Shown piece by piece: positions 1 to 6,611 of a DNA stretch of 8,191 nucleotides. Under the pieces are notes generated by a model. It searched no databases. It had not been told where the DNA came from and saw only the letters and a list, made by a program, of their open reading frames with translations. Both the position numbers and the translations under genes were made by a program. Origin of the DNA: an uncultured Ruminococcus sp. GTDB taxonomy: Bacteria > Bacillota > Clostridia > Oscillospirales > Ruminococcaceae. Within the stretch, counting starts at the first letter, position 1. Each line of letters starts with the position of its first letter. Location of the stretch: NCBI GenBank assembly GCA_902772615.1, contig CACYBC010000023.1, forward strand, positions 1 to 8,191. Direction: 5' to 3'.

Positions 1-2
1 AC

Positions 3-1370
3 GAGATGGCAAAGAGGGACCTCAACAAAGCGCAGGAGAGATTGGAATATATCAGAACGTTCATACCGAACGAAAGACCGGAACCGGACATAAAGATCTT
101 CGACGAGGTCGTTGACGTCAATGAAGACGCAGAGGGTAAGCTGAATGAGTCGGACTCTTTCTACTGGGAAAGGGTAAGCGACGATAATGTGTTTATCATC
201 AACATCAATACCGATACGAGAATAACAAAAGACACGTTCATGGCTCTTCTTTCGTACGATCCCAAAGAAGAGAATCCCCCAGTCGATACAGGAGAAGGAT
301 CCGAACCTCAGGAAGGTGAGGACGAAGAAACAGTCAATAAGGCAGCTGAACCGAAGAATTTCTGCTTCAGGATCTGGGCGAACTGTGACGGTATGGACAG
401 CGTTCTAATTGCAACAGTGAGGCCTGTTATGGATGAAAACGCCCGTGTCTGTGTCGAGGGATGGCTCGCAGGAGAAGAATGGAAGGAAGAAGACGGGATT
501 CCCTTCTTCTGTTTTTCAAAGGTCTATTCGGTCGATGATATGTCCGGCACTGTAGCAGAAAGCGCGGAAGGGATCATCACGAAAGTGTTTGATTTCCATC
601 TTGAGAGAACAAATGCTCAGATTCCGGAGACTGAGAGATACTCGCAGAGAGAGATCGACAACATGATCCGTGAGCAGAATGATCTCATAAGAGGCCTCAA
701 GATCGATGTGGCTCAGGCAGAACTGAAATGGAGACAGGCCAGACAGACTGCGGGTGACGGGATCGTCAGAGCCGCGCATGACGGCGTAGTCATCTCCGTG
801 GGAGACGCGAGCTATACCAGTTATGATGAGCCTTTCATACAGGTCAGCAGCGGCGACGGGTATCAGCTGATAAGCACTCTGACAGAGCTGCAGCTGGGTT
901 CTGTCAATGTAGGCGACCCCATTACCGTCAACATGTGGTCCAACGGGATGACATATACGGGGACCATAGTGAAGATCTCCCCGTATCCCACCGATAACGC
1001 AATGAGTTATTACGGGGGAGGGAACGTCTCAAACTATCAATTCACGGCTGATCTGGAATGTGAGGACGAACTTCAGCCCTGGGATGGCGGAGAGGTGAAA
1101 CTGGGTTCATCAGAAGAAGGGAACAGCGGGAACTTTGCTCTCCAGACTGCCTATGTGAGGGAAGATGCAGGAAGATATTATGTGCTTAAGGCCGGAGACG
1201 ACGGAAAAGTACACAGACAGTATGTTGAGACCGGTAAGATCCTCTACGGCGGCTGGTCGGTTGAGATCATCAGCGGGCTTGAACTGGAGGATTATATCGC
1301 TTTCCCATACGGGAAAAATGCAGTGGAAGGCGCTAAAGCGGATTACGATTCCGGGGTGGAGATGTGGTGA
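3..1370 (+). CDS. MacA/HlyD-type efflux adaptor (membrane fusion protein), 5' end outside window
   Basis: The frame is open to the left edge and the product lacks the N-terminal membrane anchor and the first half of the lipoyl domain expected in this family, so the gene very likely begins upstream; the ATG at position 6 is probably internal. Counting from it, residues 1-20 look like the end of an ascending helix. Residues 22-210 are an insertion with a Pro/Glu-rich acidic linker at about 85-117. Residues 214-250 form the descending helix. Residues 251-285 are the returning lipoyl half (GIVRAAHDGVVISVGD), and 286-440 are beta-barrel and membrane-proximal domains. Adaptors of this family link a MacB-type permease to extracytoplasmic partners. 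The gene overlaps the permease gene, which supports a shared complex. The substrate cannot be told. The family call is firm; the role of the insertion is unknown. Confidence 0.85.
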   Translation, partial: EMAKRDLNKAQERLEYIRTFIPNERPEPDIKIFDEVVDVNEDAEGKLNESDSFYWERVSDDNVFIININTDTRITKDTFMALLSYDPKEENPPVDTGEGSEPQEGEDEETVNKAAEPKNFCFRIWANCDGMDSVLIATVRPVMDENARVCVEGWLAGEEWKEEDGIPFFCFSKVYSVDDMSGTVAESAEGIITKVFDFHLERTNAQIPETERYSQREIDNMIREQNDLIRGLKIDVAQAELKWRQARQTAGDGIVRAAHDGVVISVGDASYTSYDEPFIQVSSGDGYQLISTLTELQLGSVNVGDPITVNMWSNGMTYTGTIVKISPYPTDNAMSYYGGGNVSNYQFTADLECEDELQPWDGGEVKLGSSEEGNSGNFALQTAYVREDAGRYYVLKAGDDGKVHRQYVETGKILYGGWSVEIISGLELEDYIAFPYGKNAVEGAKADYDSGVEMW

Positions 1371-2659
1371 GAAGCAGCGGGTTCGGTGAAAACATCAAAC
1401 TGGCTTTCCGTGGGATCTTTACTCACAAGATGAGGTCCTTTCTGACGATGCTTGGCATAATCATCGGCATCGCGGCGATAATAGCCATCGTATCCACCAT
1501 CAGGGGAACTAACGAGCAGATCAAGCAGAACCTCATAGGAGCGGGAACCAACAGCGTGACTGTCTGCGTCAAGCAGAACGACTGGGAGTACGAGTTCGAC
1601 TATATGGAAGTTCCGGAAGGATTCTATCCGGTCACTGAGGAATCCATGGAGCAGATACGCAGTCTGCCCGGAGTCAGATGCGCGGCCAGATATCTCAGCA
1701 GAAGAAATTCGGGGAGCGTATATTACGGCACTGCATCACTCGAGGGATGCGGAGTCATTGGCGTGGAGAACGACTACTTCTCAGCCGCCGGCATGCAGAT
1801 CATAAAGGGAAGGCTTTTCGGGGAACACGACATAAATACGCGCTCCAAGGTAGCAGTGCTCGACAGATCAGCCGCAAAAAGCCTTTTCAGCAGCGGGGAT
1901 CCGATAGGGAAGACCATAGAGATCGGAAAGGAAGTCTTTCTCGTAGTAGGAGTGATAGACACAGAGAGCAGTTTCCGCCCGTCCATCGAGACAATGGACG
2001 ACTACTATACTTATATCGGAAACACGTCAGCCAAGGTGTATATACCTCTTGCCGACTGGCCGATCCTGTACAGGTTCGACGAGCCTGAATCCGTGATAGT
2101 AAGATGCAAGGATACCGACAGCATGACCGAAGTCGGCAAGAAGACTGCGGAGATCCTCAACAATGCTCTGGGTATCGGAGAAGTCAGTGATGGCAAGAAT
2201 GGCGAGGCGGACATAAGGTACAAGGCAGACGATCTGCTTGAACAGGCCAAACAGATACAGGACCTCAGCAGAAGCACTAACAGCATGCTGATATGGATCG
2301 CCGGGATATCACTGCTCGTCGGCGGCATAGGAGTCATGAATATAATGCTCGTCTCCGTGACCGAACGCACCCGGGAGATAGGTCTGAAGAAAGCGCTCGG
2401 AGCGAGAAAACGCGTTATACTCAGTCAGTTCCTGACAGAAGCTGCCGTGCTCACGAGCGTGGGAGGAGTACTTGGCGTTGCTGTTGGCATCGCACTGGCG
2501 TATGTGATACAGTTCGTTGCACAGGTGCCCGTTGCGATAAGCGTACCGGCCATAGCGGTCTCGGTACTGTTCTCGACCGCCGTGGGTCTGATCTTCGGGC
2601 TTCTCCCATCGATACAGGCTTCCCGACTGGATCCGATAGAAGCACTAAGGTACGAATAA
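1364..2659 (+). CDS. MacB/FtsX-type ABC transporter permease
   Basis: The product is about 430 residues with the MacB permease layout: an amphipathic N-terminus, a first membrane helix at 25-47 (SFLTMLGIIIGIAAIIAIVS), an extracytoplasmic MacB-core-like domain at about 48-305, then three helices at about 308-332, 358-385 and 393-415. The signature TERTREIGLKKALGARKR at 333-350 (the coupling helix that contacts the ATPase) and the C-terminal PSIQASRLDPIEALRYE are typical of the family. There is no nucleotide-binding domain in this polypeptide, so a separate ATPase is needed; none is visible here, and it may lie upstream. Two GTG codons, at 1364 and 1367, can start translation. The GGGGTGGAG stretch just upstream is better spaced for 1367. 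Either start overlaps the end of the adaptor gene, which points to translational coupling. Likely role: export of a peptide, drug or lipid, or mechanotransmission. Confidence 0.93.
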   Translation: MVRSSGFGENIKLAFRGIFTHKMRSFLTMLGIIIGIAAIIAIVSTIRGTNEQIKQNLIGAGTNSVTVCVKQNDWEYEFDYMEVPEGFYPVTEESMEQIRSLPGVRCAARYLSRRNSGSVYYGTASLEGCGVIGVENDYFSAAGMQIIKGRLFGEHDINTRSKVAVLDRSAAKSLFSSGDPIGKTIEIGKEVFLVVGVIDTESSFRPSIETMDDYYTYIGNTSAKVYIPLADWPILYRFDEPESVIVRCKDTDSMTEVGKKTAEILNNALGIGEVSDGKNGEADIRYKADDLLEQAKQIQDLSRSTNSMLIWIAGISLLVGGIGVMNIMLVSVTERTREIGLKKALGARKRVILSQFLTEAAVLTSVGGVLGVAVGIALAYVIQFVAQVPVAISVPAIAVSVLFSTAVGLIFGLLPSIQASRLDPIEALRYE

Positions 2660-2675
2660 TAAACGGATAATCAAT

Positions 2676-2712
2676 AACTCCTCTTACACAGTTGTGTCAG
2701 AGGAGTTGTTTT
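2676..2712 (+). terminator. Intrinsic terminator after the exporter genes
   Basis: A 9-bp perfect outer stem (AACTCCTCT with AGAGGAGTT) encloses a 4-bp ACAC/GTGT inner stem with an AGTT loop, and is followed by GTTTT. It begins 17 bases after the permease stop codon. The T run lies only on the plus-strand side, so it should end the adaptor-permease transcript. Confidence 0.9.
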
Positions 2713-2794
2713 ACAGAGCGTAATCCGGAAGACAATTGCAAATAGAAACGGTTATTTTGCCGAGAACAGTATGTATTCTCCGCGGTGCGGGCAT

Positions 2795-2800
2795 TATACT
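2795..2800 (+). promoter_or_regulatory. Possible -10 element (TATACT) for the small-protein/SPFH unit
   Basis: TATACT lies 38 bases before the ATG at 2833 and after the preceding terminator, where a promoter is expected. No good -35 hexamer is found 16-18 bases upstream (the best is TGTATT), so this is a position-based guess. Confidence 0.4.
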
Positions 2801-2820
2801 ATTCATACAGAAAAGAAGAA

Positions 2821-2826
2821 GGAGGT
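2821..2826 (+). promoter_or_regulatory. Shine-Dalgarno site that fixes the start at 2833
   Basis: GGAGGT ends 6 bases before the ATG at 2833. An in-frame ATG at 2785 has no such site and lies upstream of the likely -10 element, so 2833 is preferred. Confidence 0.85.
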
Positions 2827-2832
2827 ACAGAC

Positions 2833-3252
2833 ATGCTGAAGCAGCACAACGAGATGTACGGCAGCGACGACTGGCTCGCTCAGGAGATCGCCCACGAGAG
2901 CAGGATCTCAGCGTGGGACATGGACGGCGGACGGATCCTCAGGCAGGAACATGAAAACGACTGCGATGCAGGAAAACTCAGAGCAGAACACGCGCTGGAC
3001 TGCGACGCCCGGGAAGTCGCCAGGGAACACAGGGAAGAGCACATGGCGAGAGATACGGAACCGGCATTCAGCAACGCTGTCAGGCAGGTCGGCGGACAGA
3101 AAAGGCAGGAAAATCAGCAGATCGACGGGAAAAAGATAATGCCTGTGATGATCGGCCTGTTCGTGATGACGATCTTCATTCCGTACCTTGCATTTCTGAT
3201 CCCGCCCGTATTTATCGCGCTGATGATCAGCGCAGCAAGAAAAAACCGTTGA
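2833..3252 (+). CDS. Small C-terminally anchored protein with EH..DCDA repeats, unknown function
   Basis: I do not recognise this 139-residue protein. The first 100 residues are hydrophilic and highly charged, with no signal peptide. Residues 39-66 contain two tandem 13-residue units of the form EH-x2-DCDA-x5, followed by a third EH at 65-66 and a fourth at 69-70. The repeats place Cys, Asp, His and Glu at regular spacing, which could mean helical packing or metal binding; that is inference. Residues 102-134 are strongly hydrophobic with an Ile-Pro-Pro break at 123-125. They could be one long helix or a re-entrant hairpin, and they end in a basic tail (RKNR), so the N-terminal region is probably cytoplasmic. 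The gene is followed after 34 bases by an SPFH-protein gene with its own ribosome site, with no terminator between, suggesting a shared transcript and a linked membrane role. Coding is supported by the excellent ribosome site and the structured composition. Confidence 0.8.
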   Translation: MLKQHNEMYGSDDWLAQEIAHESRISAWDMDGGRILRQEHENDCDAGKLRAEHALDCDAREVAREHREEHMARDTEPAFSNAVRQVGGQKRQENQQIDGKKIMPVMIGLFVMTIFIPYLAFLIPPVFIALMISAARKNR

Positions 3253-3286
3253 CAGATTTATTGAACATAGAGAAGGAGAAAGAAAA

Positions 3287-4183
3287 ATGGATCCCGTAAT
3301 CACCATAGTAATCATTTCAGTATTGGTCGTGGCAGTGATCTGGATCATAGTCTCCAGCCTCTGCATAGTGCCCCAGGGAAGCACATGGGTGATCGAGAGG
3401 CTCGGAAGATATGCCACCACATGGGAGGCCGGTCTGCACCTTAAGACACCGTTGCTCGAAAGAGTGGTCCGCAAGATATCCATGAAGGAGCAGGTCGCAG
3501 ACTTTGAGCCGCAGTCAGTTATCACAAAAGATAACGTCACGATGAATGTGGACTCGGTAGTGTACTTCCAGGTCATTGATCCCAAGGCTCTTACCTACGG
3601 AGTGGAGCGCCCGATAGCAGCGATCGAGAATCTCTGCGCAACGACACTGCGAAACATCATCGGTTCCATGACGCTCGATGAGACACTCGTAGGACGCGAG
3701 ACCATCAACGCAGAGACAATCAAAGTCCTGGATGAAGCTACAAACAAATGGGGCATCGATATCACACGAGTGGAAGTGCAGAACATAACGCCTCCTCTCT
3801 CCATACAGGAAGCGATGGAGAAGCAGATGAAGGCTGAGCGCGAAAAGAGAGCCGTGATCCTCGCTGCGGAAGGTGAAAAGCAGTCTGCGATCACCAGAGC
3901 GGAAGGCGAAAAAGAATCAGCTATCCTGAGAGCCGATGCGATCCGCGAGGAACGCATTCGCACTGCGCAGGGTGAAGCAGAGGCTATCGCCGCGGTCGCT
4001 CAAGCACAAGCCAGGGCGATCGAGATGATCAACCAGGCACAGCCTACAAAAGAGTATCTGCAGATCAGATCCATGGAAGCGGCAGAGAAGATGGCTGACG
4101 GTCAGGCCACCAAGATAGTTGTACCGTCCAGCCTGCAGGATGTCACGAGCATTGCAACGCTCTTCAAGGAGACGACCCGCTAA
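3287..4183 (+). CDS. SPFH-domain (stomatin/prohibitin/QmcA-like) membrane protein
   Basis: The 298-residue product has the usual length and order for a bacterial slipin/QmcA-like protein. An N-terminal membrane helix spans 4-27. The SPFH domain follows, from VPQGSTWVIERLGRY at 28-42 through ATTLRNIIGSMTLDETL at 118-134 to VEVQNITPP at 162-170. A long Ala/Glu-rich coiled coil at about 175-250 contains the AEGEKQSAI and AEGEKESAI repeats typical of the family. SPFH proteins form large ring or cage oligomers that organise membrane microdomains and often control proteases or membrane quality; this is family knowledge. GAAGGAG lies 8 bases before the ATG. Many bacterial slipins are paired with NfeD; here the neighbour is instead the small EH..DCDA-repeat protein. 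The family is certain; the specific client is unknown. Confidence 0.95.
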   Translation: MDPVITIVIISVLVVAVIWIIVSSLCIVPQGSTWVIERLGRYATTWEAGLHLKTPLLERVVRKISMKEQVADFEPQSVITKDNVTMNVDSVVYFQVIDPKALTYGVERPIAAIENLCATTLRNIIGSMTLDETLVGRETINAETIKVLDEATNKWGIDITRVEVQNITPPLSIQEAMEKQMKAEREKRAVILAAEGEKQSAITRAEGEKESAILRADAIREERIRTAQGEAEAIAAVAQAQARAIEMINQAQPTKEYLQIRSMEAAEKMADGQATKIVVPSSLQDVTSIATLFKETTR

Positions 4184-4200
4184 GCGGCAATGATACAACG

Positions 4201-4230
4201 AAGCCCTTCAGCAGATGCTGAAGGGCTTTT
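4201..4230 (+). terminator. Intrinsic terminator after the SPFH gene
   Basis: A 12-bp perfect stem (AAGCCCTTCAGC with GCTGAAGGGCTT) with an AGAT loop runs into TTTT. It starts 17 bases after the SPFH stop codon. The T run is short but the stem is strong. Confidence 0.88.
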
Positions 4231-4261
4231 CTGCGTACAGCCGGTATTAGACAACGCTCGG

Positions 4262-4290
4262 TTGAAATAGACTCTGGCGAAAGGTATAAT
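4262..4290 (+). promoter_or_regulatory. Sigma-A type promoter, TTGAAA-17-TATAAT
   Basis: TTGAAA at 4262-4267 and TATAAT at 4285-4290 are separated by exactly 17 bases. This is a perfect -10 and a five-of-six -35. It sits between the SPFH terminator and the lipoprotein gene and predicts a transcript start near 4297. It should drive the run from the lipoprotein to the membrane protein ending at 7574. Confidence 0.88.
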
Positions 4291-4332
4291 TACTTTTCAG
4301 GAATTCTCCTTAAGGAAGGTTTGAATTTGTTC

Positions 4333-5424
4333 ATGAAAATCAAAAAGATCGCAGCTGTGCTGCTTTTACTCGCTTTATGTCTGGGCCTTTGTTCATGCGG
4401 ATATAATCCTAAGACAGTGGGCACTGTTACAGATCCGGAAGGCAGAAAGATAGATATCACCTGCGGACAGTATCTTATTGCTCAGTATGAGTCGCTGGTA
4501 AGCATTCTGAATTCTGCCGGGGCGTCCGGTCAGATAGATCTGGTCAAGCTCCTCGACACAGAGTATGAAGGCGGAACCATCAGAGACTACATCAGATCAA
4601 GGCTTCCGGACATCCTGCTCAGAAGAGCTGTCACGGATTATCTCTATGACAAGACTGATCTCGGCGATGATACCGCGACAAAGATCTATTATGACAACTA
4701 CATCCAGAATGACTGGGCTTCCAACAGCAATTCCTTCCTTCAGAACGGAATTGGGTTTGACAGTTTCAGAAATTATGAGTTGCAGATGCTCAAGGCAGCT
4801 CAGATCCCTTATGTTCTGTACGGCAAGGGCGGCGAGCAGGAACTTTCTGAAGAATACGTCAACGATTTCATTGCTGAGAAGTGCGGAAGATTCACATATA
4901 TCTCTCTTCCCTACAGGAAAGTCATGGATGTTGGGCTTACTGATGAGGAGAAGAAGGAACTGAGATCATACGCCGAGCAGATCCTCGCTGCGTGTGAGAC
5001 TGAAGGCATACCTGCCCACGGAAGCGCCAAGAATGTGATCGCGTCCGCTGCGCAGGAATTCACCGTAAAGTATCAGAGCATGCTCGGATACGAACAGGAA
5101 ATGGAATCCATAACATACGATTACCAGAGAAGAGTGATCGGAGACGGAACGTTCACAGAGGCTCAGTACGAGCAGATGTTTAAGGCTGCGCCCGGCGAAT
5201 TTGTTCTTGTCGACGGAGGAGATGGGCTTTATATCATAGCCTACAGATCAGAGCTCGATCCGGAAGAAGACACATACGACAAACTGTTCAATGAAGCCAT
5301 CGTCTATGTGGCGGGAGAACAGTTCCAGAGTTATGTTGAGGAAAAAGCCAAGGGGTTCAGTATTGAACTCGATCCAAAGGCAGTCGAATACTACAGCCCT
5401 GACAAAATAGTTTTTAGCAGATAA
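4333..5424 (+). CDS. SurA/PrsA-like lipoprotein, probable extracytoplasmic chaperone without a clear parvulin site
   Basis: The product is 363 residues from the ATG at 4333. It has a signal peptide with a basic start (MKIKK), a Leu-rich core and a lipobox LCSC with Cys22, so it should be lipid-anchored outside the membrane. Residues 28-190 are mostly helical and resemble a SurA/PrsA N-domain (ITCGQYLIAQYES near 42-54). Residues 270-310 resemble the end of a parvulin domain (FTEAQYEQMF, APGEFVLVDGGDGLYIIAY), followed by a terminal helix at 315-340. The catalytic-type His and the GGDLG-like motif of active parvulins are not seen, so it may be a holdase or simply distant. Start choice: AAGGAAGG at 4312-4319 is best spaced for the TTG at 4327 (7 bases); the ATG at 4333 is 13 bases away and the TTG at 4321 is too close. 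The signal peptide is intact from any of these. Confidence 0.75.
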   Translation: MKIKKIAAVLLLLALCLGLCSCGYNPKTVGTVTDPEGRKIDITCGQYLIAQYESLVSILNSAGASGQIDLVKLLDTEYEGGTIRDYIRSRLPDILLRRAVTDYLYDKTDLGDDTATKIYYDNYIQNDWASNSNSFLQNGIGFDSFRNYELQMLKAAQIPYVLYGKGGEQELSEEYVNDFIAEKCGRFTYISLPYRKVMDVGLTDEEKKELRSYAEQILAACETEGIPAHGSAKNVIASAAQEFTVKYQSMLGYEQEMESITYDYQRRVIGDGTFTEAQYEQMFKAAPGEFVLVDGGDGLYIIAYRSELDPEEDTYDKLFNEAIVYVAGEQFQSYVEEKAKGFSIELDPKAVEYYSPDKIVFSR

Positions 5425-5461
5425 ATATTTCGGTTTCATATCCATCGGGAAAGGAGACAGC

Positions 5462-6052
5462 ATGGGAAACAATAAAAGCAATCCATCCCCGGCACGTGAT
5501 GTCGTGATGGTAGGCCTGATGACGGCGCTGGTGTTCATCTTTACATATCTTCACATAGATATACCTACGCCTCTGTCCAATACAATGATCCATCTGGGAA
5601 ATGTCATGAGCCTTCTTGCTGCGCTTCTCTTCGGAGGGCTCCGGGGAGGACTAGCGGCCGGATTCGGATCCATGATCTATGACATGCTGGATCCCAGATA
5701 TCTGCCGACCTGCTGGGTCACATTCATTATGAAGTTCATGATGGGATGGGTGGCAGGAAAACTTGCAGAGAAAAACACCAGGGAAGGAAACCCCAGGTAT
5801 GCGTTGTCCGCCGCATGCGGATCTGTGACATACGTTGTGCTTTATGTGCTCAAGACATATGTCCAGAACAGACTGATACTCGGATATGAGGCTCAGACAG
5901 TGTATGCCACCATGCTGACGAAGGGAGTTACTTCCTTTGCGAACGGAATAATAGCGGTGGTGTTCGCGGTCATCCTGAATGCCGCGATAAGACCGACGCT
6001 CAAAGAGGCCGGGATCATTTCGGTGCCGGCAGACAGCAACACACAAATATGA
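5462..6052 (+). CDS. ECF transporter S component (substrate-binding membrane subunit)
   Basis: This 196-residue hydrophobic protein has about five to six membrane segments. It carries the pattern of the ECF S-component family that includes riboflavin- and HMP-type transporters: MIHLGNVMSLLAALLFGG at 42-59 followed by RGGLAAGFGSMIYDMLDP at 61-78. An early ARDVVMVGLMTALVF segment at 11-25 fits the helix-1 motif that contacts the energising EcfT subunit. S components bind a vitamin or its precursor and share EcfA/EcfA'/EcfT encoded elsewhere; none of these is in the window. The substrate cannot be told, and the leader is too short (37 bases) to hold a riboswitch. AAGGAG ends 5 bases before the ATG. 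The stop codon overlaps the next gene's start in ATGA. Confidence 0.87.
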   Translation: MGNNKSNPSPARDVVMVGLMTALVFIFTYLHIDIPTPLSNTMIHLGNVMSLLAALLFGGLRGGLAAGFGSMIYDMLDPRYLPTCWVTFIMKFMMGWVAGKLAEKNTREGNPRYALSAACGSVTYVVLYVLKTYVQNRLILGYEAQTVYATMLTKGVTSFANGIIAVVFAVILNAAIRPTLKEAGIISVPADSNTQI

Positions 6053-6555
6053 TAAACATCGTGCTTCTGGAACCGCAGATCCCTCAGAATACCGGCAATA
6101 TTGCGAGGACGTGCGCTGCAACAGGAGCACGTCTGCATTTAGTGAGACCTATGGGCTTCACGCCCGATGACAAGAAACTCAAGAGAGCCGGACTGGATTA
6201 CTGGCATCTGCTGGATATTACTTATTACGACAGCACGTCAGAGTTTTTTGAAAAAAACAGCGGAGAGATGTATTTCTTTTCGACAAAAGGAGAAAAGATA
6301 TACAGTGATATCGAATACCCCGATGACTGCTATATCGTTTTCGGCAGGGAAGACAGAGGGATCAATGAAAGGATCCTTTCGGAAAACTATGAGCGGTGTG
6401 TAAGGATACCGATGCTGGATGATGATTCTGCAAGAAGTCTGAACCTGTCCAATTCAGTTGCCGTTGCAGTGTATGAGATCCTCAGACAGCATGGCTTTAA
6501 GACTCTCCGTACGAAGGGGAAACTGACAGGAAGAGACGAACCGGAAGTGATCTGA
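6049..6555 (+). CDS. trmL: tRNA (cytidine/uridine-34 2'-O)-methyltransferase TrmL
   Basis: This 168-residue SPOUT-class enzyme uses S-adenosylmethionine to methylate the 2'-O of the wobble base 34 in certain leucine tRNAs; this is family knowledge from E. coli TrmL (YibK) and related CspR proteins. Visible motifs are the N-terminal INIVLLEPQIPQNTGNIART, RPMGF at 33-37, KRAGLDYWH at 45-53, FGREDRGI at 98-105 (usually FGxExxGL) and the trefoil-knot region RIPM...RSLNLSNSVAVAVYE at 119-143. Length is normal. The knot loop between RIPM and RSLN is six residues (LDDDSA), while the homologues I recall have four; the extra part coincides with a GATGATGAT run. There is no clear ribosome site, and the start overlaps the previous stop in ATGA, so translation is probably coupled to the ECF gene. 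No functional link to that gene is obvious. Confidence 0.95.
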   Translation: MINIVLLEPQIPQNTGNIARTCAATGARLHLVRPMGFTPDDKKLKRAGLDYWHLLDITYYDSTSEFFEKNSGEMYFFSTKGEKIYSDIEYPDDCYIVFGREDRGINERILSENYERCVRIPMLDDDSARSLNLSNSVAVAVYEILRQHGFKTLRTKGKLTGRDEPEVI

Positions 6556-6577
6556 GATATTGCAGGAAGTACGATCG

Positions 6578-6603
6578 GGATCGGACTGAAACTGATCCGG
6601 AGG
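6578..6603 (+). promoter_or_regulatory. Hairpin abutting the ribosome binding site of the GTG-started gene
   Basis: GGATCGG (6578-6584) pairs with CTGATCC (6592-6598) with one G-U pair and a 7-base loop. The Shine-Dalgarno GGAGG follows at once at 6599-6603, 8 bases before the GTG at 6612. There is no T run, so it is not a terminator. The ribosome site decides the GTG start. A regulatory role of the hairpin is inference. Confidence 0.45.
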
Positions 6604-6611
6604 ACCATATA

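Noticed and set aside
2785..2832. Upstream in-frame ATG giving a 16-residue extension of the small repeat protein
   Set aside because: It has no ribosome site and overlaps the likely -10 element, while the ATG at 2833 has a near-ideal GGAGGT.
3249..3254. TTGACA before the SPFH gene as a -35 box
   Set aside because: At the proper 16-18 base distance there is only the purine-rich ribosome site, no -10 hexamer. It is part of the upstream gene's stop region.
2908..3585. Minus-strand open frame of 225 codons opposite the small protein and the SPFH gene
   Set aside because: It lies opposite two well-supported genes, has low-complexity Cys/Ser/His-rich composition without domains, and no ribosome site. 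It is a mirror of the coding strand.
5425..5461. Riboswitch ahead of the ECF transporter gene
   Set aside because: Only 37 bases separate it from the lipoprotein gene and no stem or terminator is present there.
5651..6130. Minus-strand open frame opposite the ECF S component and the start of trmL
   Set aside because: It crosses two confidently identified genes and its product is Cys/His/Ser-rich without motifs.
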